Of a stretch of 64,000 bases of DNA, positions 45,416 to 56,705 are shown piece by piece. Within the stretch, counting starts at the first letter, position 1. Every line of letters begins with the position of its first letter. The stretch is taken from positions 496,001-560,000 of the forward strand of contig JAFREE010000001.1 in assembly GCA_019400425.1 (NCBI GenBank), given 5' to 3'. Below the pieces are notes generated by a model. The model saw only the letters and a program-made list of their open reading frames with translations. It did not search any database and had not been told where the DNA came from. This stretch comes from Hymenochaete sp. R1. Lineage: Eukaryota; Basidiomycota; Agaricomycetes; Hymenochaetales; Hymenochaetaceae. Position numbers and translations under genes: made by a program.

Positions 45416-47586
45416 CTATCCTACCCTTCCGCTTGAGGAACCCGCCGCACTCGGTCGAGACCTATCGCGCCAAATCCATATCCCTTCCCTCTCCCCCACC
45501 GCAATTAGCAACCGACCACTCTCAGAGACTGCACAGGCTTTCACCTCCGCTATCTGCTCATCTTCTTCCCTTTTCCTCTTCTGGGCTTCTTTTAGTTTCT
45601 CTGCCGCCGTCTGCTTCTGTTTGTCCTTCCCAGGCCCCTTTTCTTTCCATTTCCCCTTCTCCACGAGTCGGCACGGCAAGTCCGGCATGCCTTCCGCATA
45701 GTCTCGGTCATCATCGCCTGCATCGTCCTCATCCTCATCTTCGCCATTCTCGTCATTAGTGACTCTGTCCTTGGCGACTTCTTTGGGATCGGGAGGGATC
45801 GGGAGAGACGAACGCGGCTCAAAGTCGTCGATGCCTGTGAGAGCTACATGGTTTTGCCAGGGCATGCAGATGATGGGGGTGAGCGTGGGCGTTTGGTAGA
45901 CAGATGCGCGGATGGATGCGTGTTTGTCAAAATCTGGATTGGTCGTGTACTCGGAAATAACCTTGTAGGAGGCTGTAACGCAGATAAAAAAACGGACTGA
46001 TTATCAGACTCTGCAAGCCTCTGAAAATTGTAGGAAGCCTTGACTGACAACTCTCGGTAAAGTCCTGTTCGACGAAGGCTTTCTTAGTCAAGGAGGGCCA
46101 CATATATGCCGGTCAACTTACCGCATAACACCCCCTCAGTATCGCAGGAAAGTCATCGCGGTCCTCGGGGAAGAATCGTCTGAGTCCAAGCCATCTCCAC
46201 AATACCATCGTTCCAGGTCCAAATTTAAGGTTCCCCCGCTCCCTTTCCCCGTCTCTCGTCGCTACGAGCGCGCAATGTGTCAAAAGAATATCATCGCTCA
46301 TCCTTTTATTCATAATAAGACATAACGTGAATGTTATGAAAAATAGAAGCCGTGACGATACCATGCAATCGAACAGACTCTGGATTTATGTATGCGAGTG
46401 CTGGAGAACAGCGGCTTGTCCTCGCGCGCTATTTGTAAGTCATCGGGAGGGGGCGGGCTAGGGGGAATCCGCCACAGCTTGATGGCATGGTCTAACTTGG
46501 TGTATGGTGATGGATTGTCAGTAGCTAGATTTCGTGGTAGATGATTCGGCGTACACCACAGGTTGCGATGATAGGTAGTTTCGAATGAAAGGCCTATAAA
46601 GCAATTCCGAAGATCAGAATCTCAAACAAACATTCCCCCCTATATGTGGAACATGTACTGCGTCAAGAACTGGCGCTTGGTGTCCACCAGACGAGCCCCC
46701 TGCGAGGATGGCAAAACATCTACCGTAGCCAATTCCCTCTCTTTCGTTCGCGCGTAAACCGAATGCGGGCCCACCTAGCGAGACTTTATTTGAATTGGGC
46801 CACCTTGGGTTTACCACCTTCTCCACGATCTCTTGGGTAAGGTTGTATATTCGTACGCTATGGTCGTGAGACGTAGATGCAATGATTCCTGGATTTGTTG
46901 GGTGGACCGCTATTGAATTGATTTTCTGTAAAATAGAAACTAGTCAGTGTCGGATTCCGATTCCTAGGAAGCTATAAGATCAGTATAGAATGAACAAAAG
47001 AAATTGACCCCGCCGTGTCCGATGAGTGTACCATGGTATTTGCCGGTGTCAACTTCGAGGATATAGAGAATAGCTTGAGATGCGAACACGAGCATGAGCT
47101 GCATGCCCTCGGCATCGATGAGTAAAGCCCACGCTATCGCTGCTACATCTGCATTGTCCTGCGAGAATAAAACAAGTCCAGGTAAGATACAGTAAAATAG
47201 GAACAAAATAAGCTCTGAGTAAGGCAGATATCTCACACCGGGAACTTGGGTTGTGTGTAACTGCATATATGGCTGATTCGGTCTCGTCAAGATAAGCCTC
47301 AGCTTCGGGCCCCCGCCGACAGCGACCACGCCAGACCACTTTGCGATCATTTGGTTCCAATTTTGCCTTTTCGATGTATCATGAGAAAATTCGCCTGACC
47401 ACATTGTATCGAAGTCTTTTGATGTCCATGGGAAAACAGCCATCGATTTGAATGCGTGAGGGTTAGGGTCTTTAGGCTGGAAGAGGCGTCAAGAGGGGGT
47501 TTCTTTATGAAAGTAAGTGCTCTGGAACTTGCAGTAGCAGTGGCAGACACCTCAAGTTCAAAATTATGCTTTTGCTGGTCTACCAT
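45416..47586 (-). CDS. eed: EED-like WD40 subunit of Polycomb repressive complex 2, with apparent frameshift
   Basis: Exons 47586..47551, 47476..47237, 47158..47009, 46925..46659, 46593..46555, 46496..46362, 46302..46122, 46064..46049 and 45972..45416, about 540 residues. WD40-type blocks in EED order: PNPHAFKS, KWSGVVAVGGG, LIGHGG then INSIAVHPTNPGIIAST, PIIATCGLDHAIKLWRI, RIHKSRVCSIAW, GPGTMVLWRWLGL, and the ending LLIAVGEREGIWIWRDRSR. EED reads H3K27me3 and activates the methyltransferase E(z). In exon 6 the frame of LWRI and that of KPLFSSTRIHKSRV differ by one base (46400-46470). No GT or usable GC donor bridges them, so this is a real frameshift, an error in the sequence, or an unusual splice. 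Exon 8 is only 16 nt. Confidence 0.7.
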
Positions 47587-48346
47587 CTTTTAGTCGGTAA
47601 CAAGAACTTTCAGTTTTTCAGCATTCGGAGACACGGGAGGTAGAGGTTGATGTTCAAGAACGAAAAATCACAATAATTGACGCGCCGCACGTATTTAGTT
47701 GTTTGAATAGTCGAGATCGGGTACTGGTCATTACAAATGCAAGAACTGAATTTCGTCTTCGACATTGAACCCTTCTGTTATTTTTGTGAGATGACGGGGG
47801 AAAGACTATCAGCAGAATACATATACACCAAAATAAAAGGCGAAAGAAGGAAGAACGCAGATCAGAGGAAAAGACAATAAACAGTGATCAATTAAACGAC
47901 TGATGCAATGCCAGGCCAGAGAACGGAAGACGGTGGGACGGTCTAAGATACATAGAATGAGAAGCAAGGACGTGTTTGACCTATTGAGTTCAACGGGGGA
48001 AATGCCAATTGTAGCGGGGAACAGCGAATGATAAAGGTAAAGAGCAGAAAGAGTAATCCTCAAAGGTCATTGCCCGACAGTGCGGGAAGGTATAAATGTG
48101 CATTTCTTCCCTTTGTCCACGACGTGATAGGTCCTACGGCGAGCTCCATCATGATTTGTCAATCCTGGTGTTGAAGAAGAAATCAGTTCTTTGATCGAAG
48201 ACTGCATCTCTCTCTGAAACAAAGGACGGCTGGCTGACTCAGGGCACGCTTCCCCTGAAAGACTTAAATTCCTATGATACGATACTGCCGTGCCAGAGGG
48301 GACACCGCATACAGAAAAGACAAATGACTCCAAATTTTGCCGAAGA
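47587..48346. other. Intergenic
   Basis: 760 bp: the promoter of the EED-like gene and the 3' side of the phosphatase gene. Frames near 47809-48063 and 48067-48346 have no conserved content. Confidence 0.6.
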
Positions 48347-50106
48347 TTAGGCAGGGGGTGATGTGGCAATGCTAATCGAGGTAAGGTCAGTTGGGAACCC
48401 AAAACTCAATAAAAATAGGATTATAACATACTTCTTCTTCTTCACCTTGGACATCTCTTTGCGCAGTTGGTTCCCGTCCAGCGGCTTCAAAAGTTCGAAA
48501 GCACATAACAAATCTTCTGAGACGCTGGAGAAGGTCTTAGTATTCTTCAGTCACTGATTTCCAAGAAATCCGCCCACCTCATGCAGGCTCCATAATTATC
48601 AAATTCTAAAAGACAAAAAATGAGCATCCCATGGTGAGCAAGTAGATGAGGGTTTCTAACCTCCACAATAATTCGGAGCGCTGAACACGGTTACTAGCGT
48701 TCTGTCGTTCCAGAATTCGTATCCATCCTCTACAACCATATGTGCTCGGCAGATCAAGTCCATGTCATATCGTGATAAGAAATCATTAATGACAGGCTTC
48801 CCGAAGCAATAACTAACACCACGTTCATTATCCTCCCAGTCTTGCGCAGTGTCGGAAGGATCCGACCATAGAAGGTCATTGAGGAGACCGTAATCGGGGA
48901 CATCCGTCGGTCGTTGTATGCGTCGAATGTCTTCCAAAGATGTCATAGATGGTGACAGACCACCATGTACACAGAAGATCTTCGAAGCTACCACAGCAGC
49001 GATAGGCAAACAGTTGAAGACGTCGATGAAATTCTTCCAAGTTTTGATATTACACCGTCGCTTGCATTCATCATAGAAGCCGTATACTAAAGTTGCGAAG
49101 CAGTGCGCATAGTAACGTCAATAACGGAATGCTTGTGTTTACAAAACAAGGTTGAAGATCACTGACCTCGCGTTACGTTTGCACATTCATGATTTCCACG
49201 TAAAAGGAAGAAGTTCTCTGGGTACTTGATCTTATAGCATAAGAGCAGTAAGATGGTCTCCAGGCTCTGTTTCCCTCGATCGACGTAGTCGCCAAGAAAG
49301 AGGTAGTTTGCGCTTGGAGGAAAACCACACATCTCAAATAGTCGGATAAGGTCGGAGTATTGACCATGAACATCACCGACAATTTTGACCGGAGGTGAAA
49401 GCTCGATAAGAGTCGGTTGCGAAAGAAAAATGGCATGCGCGGCACTACAGACCGCAAGAATCTCCGTGTTCTTGAGACATATCGATTTGCTGACTTTCCC
49501 AGTATATCCAACATCTAGCAATCGCTGAATCATGTCATCTACGTCAAAAGGCTGTAGCGGCTGTTTCTGCATGACCCTGCCGGAGGCTCCATTGGAGACG
49601 GACGTAGTAAGAGCGAGGTCTGTTTGAGGAAAGCTCTCGGCAGCGGAGCCAGGCGTTGTCGAACCGACAGTCGTTGTCGCAGACGATGCTCGGGGTATAT
49701 CTAGAGGCGCCAAGTTTGCCTTTCTATCAAATATTGTAACATGAGCTTGCTGAGTCAATACGGAGGAAAGGAAAGATTGGACACACGATGGTTGACCTGG
49801 GGGTTGAGAACCGTTCGGAGTAGCCACACCAGCATTGGTTTCGGCTACAGGCGAGCAATAACAAAACACGTTAGACATGAACCTCTAGCTAGTTTGCAAC
49901 AAATAATACGAACGATTCTGAGGAGAACCATTAGATGCAGTTGCACGCGATGCACTGCCTTGCGGGTTGAGGAACCTATCTACTTCACTCTGAGCTGGTT
50001 GGAGGGTTGGGTCTGACGGGGAGCTATCGTCGTTCGGATCTTCAGAGTCCTTTCCATTGGACTTGTCCTTGCCTTTCCTTGTTTTCTTTGAAGGGGTCTG
50101 ACCCAT
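48347..50106 (-). CDS. ppz1: PPZ-type serine/threonine protein phosphatase
   Basis: Exons 50106..49914, 49844..49787, 49723..49167, 49086..48661, 48605..48578, 48524..48432 and 48371..48347 give 459 residues. The start MGQTPSKK fits an N-myristoylation signal, as in Ppz1. Residues 5-150 are Ser/Thr/Lys-rich and disordered. The PP1-type catalytic core has the metal motifs GDVHGQY, GDYVDRG and GNHE, then [14 protein letters not shown] and SAPNYCGEFDN. The tail KKKKNIATSPPA is short. In yeast, PPZ enzymes oppose cell-wall and salt signalling and control potassium uptake. PPZ rather than PP1 is chosen for the N-terminal extension. Good confidence. Frames upstream of the chosen ATG are in the 5' leader. 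Confidence 0.85.
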
Positions 50107-50665
50107 CGCTGACGCAGAAGCGTCTGGTGGTTGGGGCGAACTGGATCTGGACTTGTGGAGGCGCGATGCAAGCGCGGAGAAAAGAGTTGGCGCCACGGTG
50201 TAAAATACAAATGGAGTCAGGGGATAAGGGTTGCGGTAAATGTTAAAGTGGGAGTAGAAGGAGCGAGAAAGGGAGAGTAAAGGGAGAGACGGTGGTAAAT
50301 CGTGGTCGTCGGTAGAGGAGAGGATGGAAAGCGTGATGAGCAGAGCAGGAGTGACCAGCTGTTCTGTTGCTGTTGCGTAAGCGGCTCGACTCAAAGCTTG
50401 GCGTGCCTCTCCTCCAATCTCCAACGTCCAACGAATTTTACTCAGACCCAGCGCGGGACATCGACACCACCTCAGCGAGATATTATTCGCGTTTCACACA
50501 TGCGGTCCCAATTCAACCAGTCGAATGAGCGCATATGTTTATATTTGCATAATGCATAATCAGACAGTAGTATAACAGAGCGAAAAACACGCGTAAAAAG
50601 GAAAATGCACAACATCAATTGACATAATAAAATGCCCAGACCCATCCCCGCATCATCGTCACTCT
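50107..50665. other. Intergenic
   Basis: 559 bp: the CT-rich (minus strand) leader and promoter of the phosphatase gene, and the 3' end of the ribosomal protein gene. Confidence 0.6.
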
Positions 50666-51424
50666 TCAGAACTTCGCGAACGCCTTCGCAGCCGCTCTGT
50701 TCTTTGATACCCGAAGCACATTAAACCGTACCGTCTTTGACAGAGGCCTGCACTGGCCTATACATGCATTTGCAAATTCCGTCAGATACGGATGCCGGCT
50801 TCGCATCGAGCAAAAAGTTACGCACCGACAGTGACTTGGTCCCCAATCTCCACGCGGAACGCGGGCGAGACGTGCGCTGCGAGGTTCTTGTGCCTCTTTT
50901 CATAACGGTCTGGGACACAAGGTAAACTATAATCCATCCTTTGACGGAACTTCGAACGTACTATATTTCGGGACGTAGTGAAGGTAATCCCGACGAATGA
51001 TGAGTGTACGGTTCATTTTCGTCGACATAACCTTGCCAGTCAGAATACGGCCACGGATTGAGACGTCGCCAGTGAATGGGCACTTTTTATCTGATATTCA
51101 GAATATGAGATGAGCACAAACACGGCTTGCATAAAACTGTTCTACGCACCGATGTAAGTGCCATTGATAGCCTCTGCAGGGGTCTTGAAGCCCAGACCGA
51201 CATCTTTGTACCACCGCTTATCTTTCGTGACGCTCTTCTTGTCACCTGCAATGCATCCATACGTGAGCTACCCCTTGGGATGCTTCAATGCAGAATCCGA
51301 CCTTTGGTTTTTGTGTTTTGGAAGAGGTGTTGCTTCTGGAATGCCTTCTCGATCTATAGAATTGAACCATGCTCGGTGACGGTAAACACAACTTAGAAAT
51401 ACAGATGCGCACCTGTTCAGCCAT
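50666..51424 (-). CDS. rps11: 40S ribosomal protein uS17 (RPS11)
   Basis: Exons 51424..51413, 51353..51302, 51245..51150, 51090..50962, 50909..50826 and 50757..50666 give 150 residues, near the usual 150-158. Diagnostic blocks: [66 protein letters not shown] (spanning intron 4), HVSPAFRV and [17 protein letters not shown]. It is a structural protein of the small cytosolic subunit that binds 18S rRNA. The first coding exon is only 12 nt (MAEQ), as is common for ribosomal protein genes. Strong call. Confidence 0.9.
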
Positions 51425-51770
51425 GATATCTATAGGCTTTCAGAATGATTAAATTCTCGAGTGAGATATACTTGCTTGCGGGATGGTCGGCACGAATCAA
51501 GACGGAATTCCAAATGTGGAAGCAACTGTGTAGCAGATTGTGAGAACTTTACACCATATTTAGGTGGTTTCGCGAACACTTCAGCTGGCCCCTCATCGAA
51601 ATTTCGAGTTTCCAATAAAAACGAATGCATTACGAAAATGAAGCTACTCTATGGCAAATAACAGATCCACAACAGACGAGAAAAAAATATGGGCGTCCCG
51701 TGTAAACGGGGGCACGTTTACCCCATGATTGTTGACGAGTGGACATGGACAACTGAATCATTTGAGTCCT
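51425..51770. other. Intergenic
   Basis: 346 bp, the promoter of the ribosomal protein gene and the 3' end of the isomerase gene. A minus-strand frame (51430-51630) has no family resemblance. Confidence 0.6.
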
Positions 51771-52878
51771 TTAGACCATCTTAATGACTTTACTGCCATC
51801 TACGACACCATCCAGGCTTTTCGCAACTACCAGCCCTCGAGAGTCCTTGCGAGCCATCAAGCTATCCCACCAACCAAACAAGAAGTCACGAGCGATGAGC
51901 TTAAACCACGGAGTAAATGAGTTGCCTGTCATTGTACGTTAACACTAAATCGCAACAGAATTAGCGTAAACCTCAAGCACCTTTGTCTTCAAACATTGCT
52001 TCCAACTCCTCTTTGCTCACGTACTTGTGATCTCGAATTTCGTTGGCGTTTGGGGTCACATTCACATCAGCTGTCAAGAACAAGATGTAATCCACTGCGA
52101 AACAAGATCAGCATGTGCTTCCCAATCTCAAACAACACAACAGAAATAATCTTTACTGACCTTCATGCTCACCCCATTGACCATCACTCGGTGCAAGATA
52201 GTGGATACGCGTAAGATATTGGAACTCGTCGATAGGCGTCTGGTCCTTTGGGATACCCAGTTCGTGCTCCAGTTTCCTGCTTGCGGCCATTCGGACTCCC
52301 TTTTGCTTATTCATGTCCTTCTCTTCCTCAAAATCATCAAGTGGGTGCGAACAGCAAGTGTTCGTCCACATGTCTGGGAACGTGATTTTCTCAGACGCCC
52401 GTTGCTGCAGGAGCAGTCGGCCGTCACTGGGTCGGAAGAGGAAAACAGAGAATGCACGGTGGAGGAGACCCTTGTTTATGTTCTCCATAAAATGACCTGA
52501 ATGTCGAAAGTTGCAACCGTGTGGGTTTCAGACGAGACACTACAAATCAGTGATCAATAGAAAGCACTCACAGGTCTTCTTATCAGCGGCGCCGAGCGGT
52601 TCATCCTGTTCGTCGACAAGAATGCACCGTTCCTCCATCAATCTCACCTGCTCTGCATCATAGCCCTTGAGGTCGATGGTTGCCAGAGCTGCAGCTGCTG
52701 CCTTGCTCGGGCTCAGAACCGTTGTGATAGTGGACATCATGCGAATTCGCTCGTGGATGTTCAAACTTCGTCGCTGATGGGTGTTGGGTGACCTGGAGCA
52801 AGTCAACTGAAACCGATGGCTTTGGGCTTTTATTGTCCCAAGAGAGTAGCTCAGTAATCTTGCTCCAAGTATGGACAT
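51771..52878 (-). CDS. idi1: Isopentenyl-diphosphate delta-isomerase
   Basis: Exons 52878..52572, 52496..52161, 52094..51981 and 51925..51771 give 303 residues. Nudix-fold type I isomerase: [23 protein letters not shown], the catalytic Cys in [10 protein letters not shown], the catalytic Glu in GQWGEHEVDYILF, and the C-terminal [11 protein letters not shown] and FGWWD. It interconverts IPP and DMAPP in the mevalonate pathway. Residues 1-46 ([15 protein letters not shown], then Arg/Ser-rich) look like a mitochondrial presequence. Two further ATGs at 52740 and 52737 (MMST) start where most fungal versions do, so one gene could give two forms. Strong call; start choice open. Confidence 0.9.
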
Positions 52879-53188
52879 AAGAATGTTACGCTCTCTTCAT
52901 AGTGATCGGAGGATAAGGTCGGCTACTTCCGATCAGCCGGTGCTCGAATGATCTTGTTTTCGGTCAGTCAGACCACACGCCAATCATTTGAAATTCTACA
53001 TGCATCTTACAGCAGACTTGCTCAAACTTGTCTACAAGTATCTACTTCGATAGCGTATCTAATGCACAAGTTCTGTTATTGGAAGAAGATTGACGAATAT
53101 TGTGTCTAGGAAAATCATAACGATTTTCAAGTCGAGATCGAGACAAGAAAGAATAAAAAGGTGCGGGTTCAGGAAAGATGTTAATTAT
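52879..53188. other. Intergenic
   Basis: 310 bp, the promoter of the isomerase gene and the 3' end of the cohesin gene. Nothing further seen. Confidence 0.6.
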
Positions 53189-56100
53189 CTATTTAACTCC
53201 GAGGCTAAGAGCTCCGTATGCGCATTCTTGCTTGACTGACATGAGATTTTTGGTTGCGAGAACTTAACGTAGTAAGTTAGTACAAATATTATCTGGAGTA
53301 GTTAAAATCATAATCTCACCGAGGCAGTGGTGGAAGGCAGCTGCAGCTACACGACGGGAGCTGGTCGCAGAAGGAACGACGTTCTCAAAGCTAAGGACAT
53401 TCTGGTACCCTGGTAGCGTTTGGGTCTGCATCTTGCAATATCTTTATACAAATCAGCCAACAGGCATTGCAAAAGAAGACTGCCAGAAACGCACTCGAAA
53501 AAATTGTACGAGTTTCTTTCCAGAGTGATCATGCTCTCCGTAGCTTGAGTGTCCTGCTTATTCCCTTCCTTGACTAATAGCATTTTTTCAGTAAAAAAAA
53601 ACAACGAGCGAAGGAAGCTATCGAAAGTGGAGAGGGCGTACCATCAAATTCAAAGCCATCTATCTCCATTGGCCGAATCACGTTTCCACTGACTGGTGAT
53701 AATCCAACGTCGAAACTGCTTCCATCTTGTCCAGGAGGAATCGAAATCGATCCCCTATGGCTACCAGACTGAGAGCGAAGGCGTATGTCCGCCTGCCCTA
53801 GACTGATACGATCACTTGCTCTATCACCAGCAGAAGCAAAGCCAGCATTCCCAGACGACGAAGTCCCTGCAGCATTGTCCCACGGGAAAAAAGCGCTTCG
53901 CTGTGTACCTGAACTTGGATTAAATAGGTCTGCGTCGAAAGCCAGATTTGGGGACGCTAGCATTGTGGCGTCACGGGCTCTTTCGGGTTCCTGTATGGTG
54001 TCAGTAGAAGAAATTGCAAATTGTAAACGGCAACCTACTTCCGAGGAGCGGAGTCGACTTGGATCATCAAAATGCACCGACGCGTCGTAATCACCCTCTA
54101 GAAACCTTGCATTCAGCTATGTGCTCATGAACTGGCAGTACCATCAATAACTCAACGTATAAAGTCGATATAATTCACGCCTCCCATATCGCCAGGCTGG
54201 TTGCCTAAATATACATCTTTGCAATGATCTGGTTCGTCGCCACAAACCCTCTGTTGTTTGTTTGGTGGTTCTTCTGAATCTGAATTAGAATGTATGATGA
54301 CGTATAGGTACAGATGTATCTCACCCACACCGTCAACTCCGACCACTCTAGACGCGACATTTCTCTTGAAAATATCAGACCAAAATTGGACGAGCACCGG
54401 AGCCGTCACTATTCCCAGCCGTCAGCACAGCCATATACAAGATAACATGTACGTACAGCTATTTGGTGCACCCCAAATAAGAGCCTCTAAAGACTGTGTA
54501 CCTTGCTTTTCAAGCCTTTTGCGCTCTGCCTCGAGCCTTATGGCTTGTTGACCCTCCACATACTTTGCTCTTGCTACCTAATCATTCTATCAGAAAAGAA
54601 TATGATATGTAATATGTAATATGATGATCTATACCTTGAGCTCATCATCTGTCAACTCAATTCTACGATCCAGAGGAATTTTAATTCTTTTAGGCTTGCG
54701 AATGCCAGCGTCCGCAAGCAGGTCGGGGATCTCATCTTGAACGAGTTTTCCAAAACCGTTGTCGACGAAAGATAAGCGTGCTGAAGGTTGAGATAAAGCA
54801 GAGCATGGTGTAAGGGCAAAGCCCGATTGCGATGGAGGTTGGTTTTCTAGGTATAACGTGAAAATTTGAATGGCGAGGGGATAGGTAAACCCTACCTTTA
54901 TCAAATTCTGAGAACAGCTTGGGGGTATTTAACAATTGCATCGAAGATAGAAATCATTAGAATTACCCTTTTCTGCCCAGTAAGACTGCCATTTTTCGCG
55001 GAAGAAATTTCAAAACCAGCAGCCGCGAAATCTAACTTGGGGTTGCCCTCCGACATGGGGAAGTCAAGCATCTGGCTCTCGTCGATACCACTTTTGAAAT
55101 GTCATTCGGGCATTTCAGTCCACAATCTGCTATGAAATCTTACTTAAAGGGCGCGCTCTGAATATCCATTTCAATCCCCAGTTCCTGGTTCAAGCCGGCG
55201 TCTATATCACCGAGCCCTAGGTCAAACGGCTCATGACCGCCGAAAAGATCGTTGTCGAGAGTGAAAGAACCGAATCTGCCCGGATCCATTTGGGATGAAG
55301 AGGGATCGAACCCAAGATCAGCCAAGAATGACCCGTTCGGGTCAAAAGAGGTTGACAGGAGGTGACCAGCCTGCTCGTCGAGAGTATGCAAGCCAGCTCT
55401 GGCAGTTTCGGAAGGAACCATGGATAACTTTGGCCTTGATTTAGGCTTTCCTCTTCCCTTTCCAGGGGTAAAGTCATCATCATCTGTTTCGTCGCCTTCC
55501 TCGTGGTCTACGGCTTTCTGTCGAGTGAAGCTAACTGGATATACAAAAGTAAGTCATAGTGCACCATCTTCAAGCGAAACTACTTGCGAGTCGAGTAATC
55601 TCCCCAATTCTGCCACGGCCACTAAGATTCAGTAATGAAATTTCAGTTGTAAGCCACGTACCGTGTCCAAGAAGCCAAGTTCAAGAGCTACAGCAATAGT
55701 CGGATCTGCTGCGAGAGTCAGAGCATCGGGTCTTAACGTACCCATGTGAGAATTACAAGCCCGACTGCAGAAACAACGAAAGCAGACCTGACTGTTGGTT
55801 GTCCCATCTGTAATTGGGACTCAGAAAGGGCGCCCAGGTTGTGTATGTCTTGTACGGCCTTCCTAAGAAGAGCAAAGCAGTTGCTGACGTCGTTCATAAA
55901 GATTTCGTGTTTAACTGTGCTTTCTTTAGGACACGAAATTTAACCATTAAAAATGACTAGACATACTTTTGTACACTCTACGAAAGTAAAGGTCAGCATG
56001 CCGACGGGCGTATAAAAACGAACTATAAGACACACCTCGCAGCTCCTACCATTAGGTTACTCGAAAGTCGAAGTGCGAGAGGTTCGGACGGATGAGAAAT

Positions 56101-56302
56101 GAGTTCGCATAGTTGAGGTATATCAGCAGTTTGGATTGAGCGACGTGGAAGCTTTTTGAATGATGATTTGGAACCTAGAGTAGCAGCAAGCCTTGAAGAT
56201 CATTAGTGTTGTAAAAAGTGGGTTTGAATACAAGTGTAAAGCTCACCAAAGCAGACCGAATCCACTTTCACGCTTTGAAAGAAGTTCGGGAGAGAAAAAC
56301 AT
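53189..56302 (-). CDS. rec8: REC8-type alpha-kleisin cohesin subunit
   Basis: Eighteen exons: 56302..56247, 56191..56036, 55977..55967, 55914..55788, 55731..55662, 55621..55584, 55530..55144, 55090..54967, 54917..54896, 54846..54635, 54577..54457, 54408..54325, 54279..54157, 54097..54039, 53990..53642, 53573..53495, 53441..53320 and 53235..53189, giving 728 residues. The N-terminal SMC3-binding part reads MFFSPELLSKRESG, LLWLAATLGSKSS and LRLSSNLMVGAARVYK. The middle is acidic. RIELTDDELKVAR and the C-terminal winged helix (NFFEYCKMQTQTLPGYQ, RRVAAAAFHHCLVKQE) close the SMC1 side. MFFSPELL and LAATLG favour meiotic Rec8 over Rad21 (MFYS). Exon 3 is 11 nt and exon 9 is 22 nt. The linker join at 54156/54098 is the least certain. 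Confidence 0.8.
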
Positions 56303-56705
56303 AGTGCGGGTTGTACAGATAACGAGCAGTTCAGATACAGCAAAACGAGAGCCGGAGAAATAAATGAGTGGTGCTGTTGAGTCTTATACAGTGGATTGAG
56401 AGAAACGAATCAGTCAACATAAATGTCAGGCATACAGGTAAATACAAAATGGAGGAGCGAGGAAGAGACGAGAAAAATCTGGGGAAGAACAAGAAGTCTT
56501 GAGATTATGTAAGAGCCCACCCTGAAGCAACTGCCAACCCACAGACATACACAAGACCAAGCAAAGTGGTCTTACACATGCATACATACGGACCCTGGAT
56601 GAGAATGTGGCCAAAATCAATGCAACGCGTGTCTCGATGAAGTCGAAGCATGTATAAATGCAATACAATCTATCACTGAAGTATAGCCAGGACTTCAATT
56701 GTTGA
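56303..56705. other. Intergenic
   Basis: 403 bp between minus-strand genes: the promoter of the cohesin gene and the terminator side of the GRAM-domain gene. Short frames only. Confidence 0.6.

Noticed and set aside
48067..48402. Minus-strand frame beginning [10 protein letters not shown]
   Set aside because: It overlaps the last phosphatase intron and exon in another frame and does not match any phosphatase tail.
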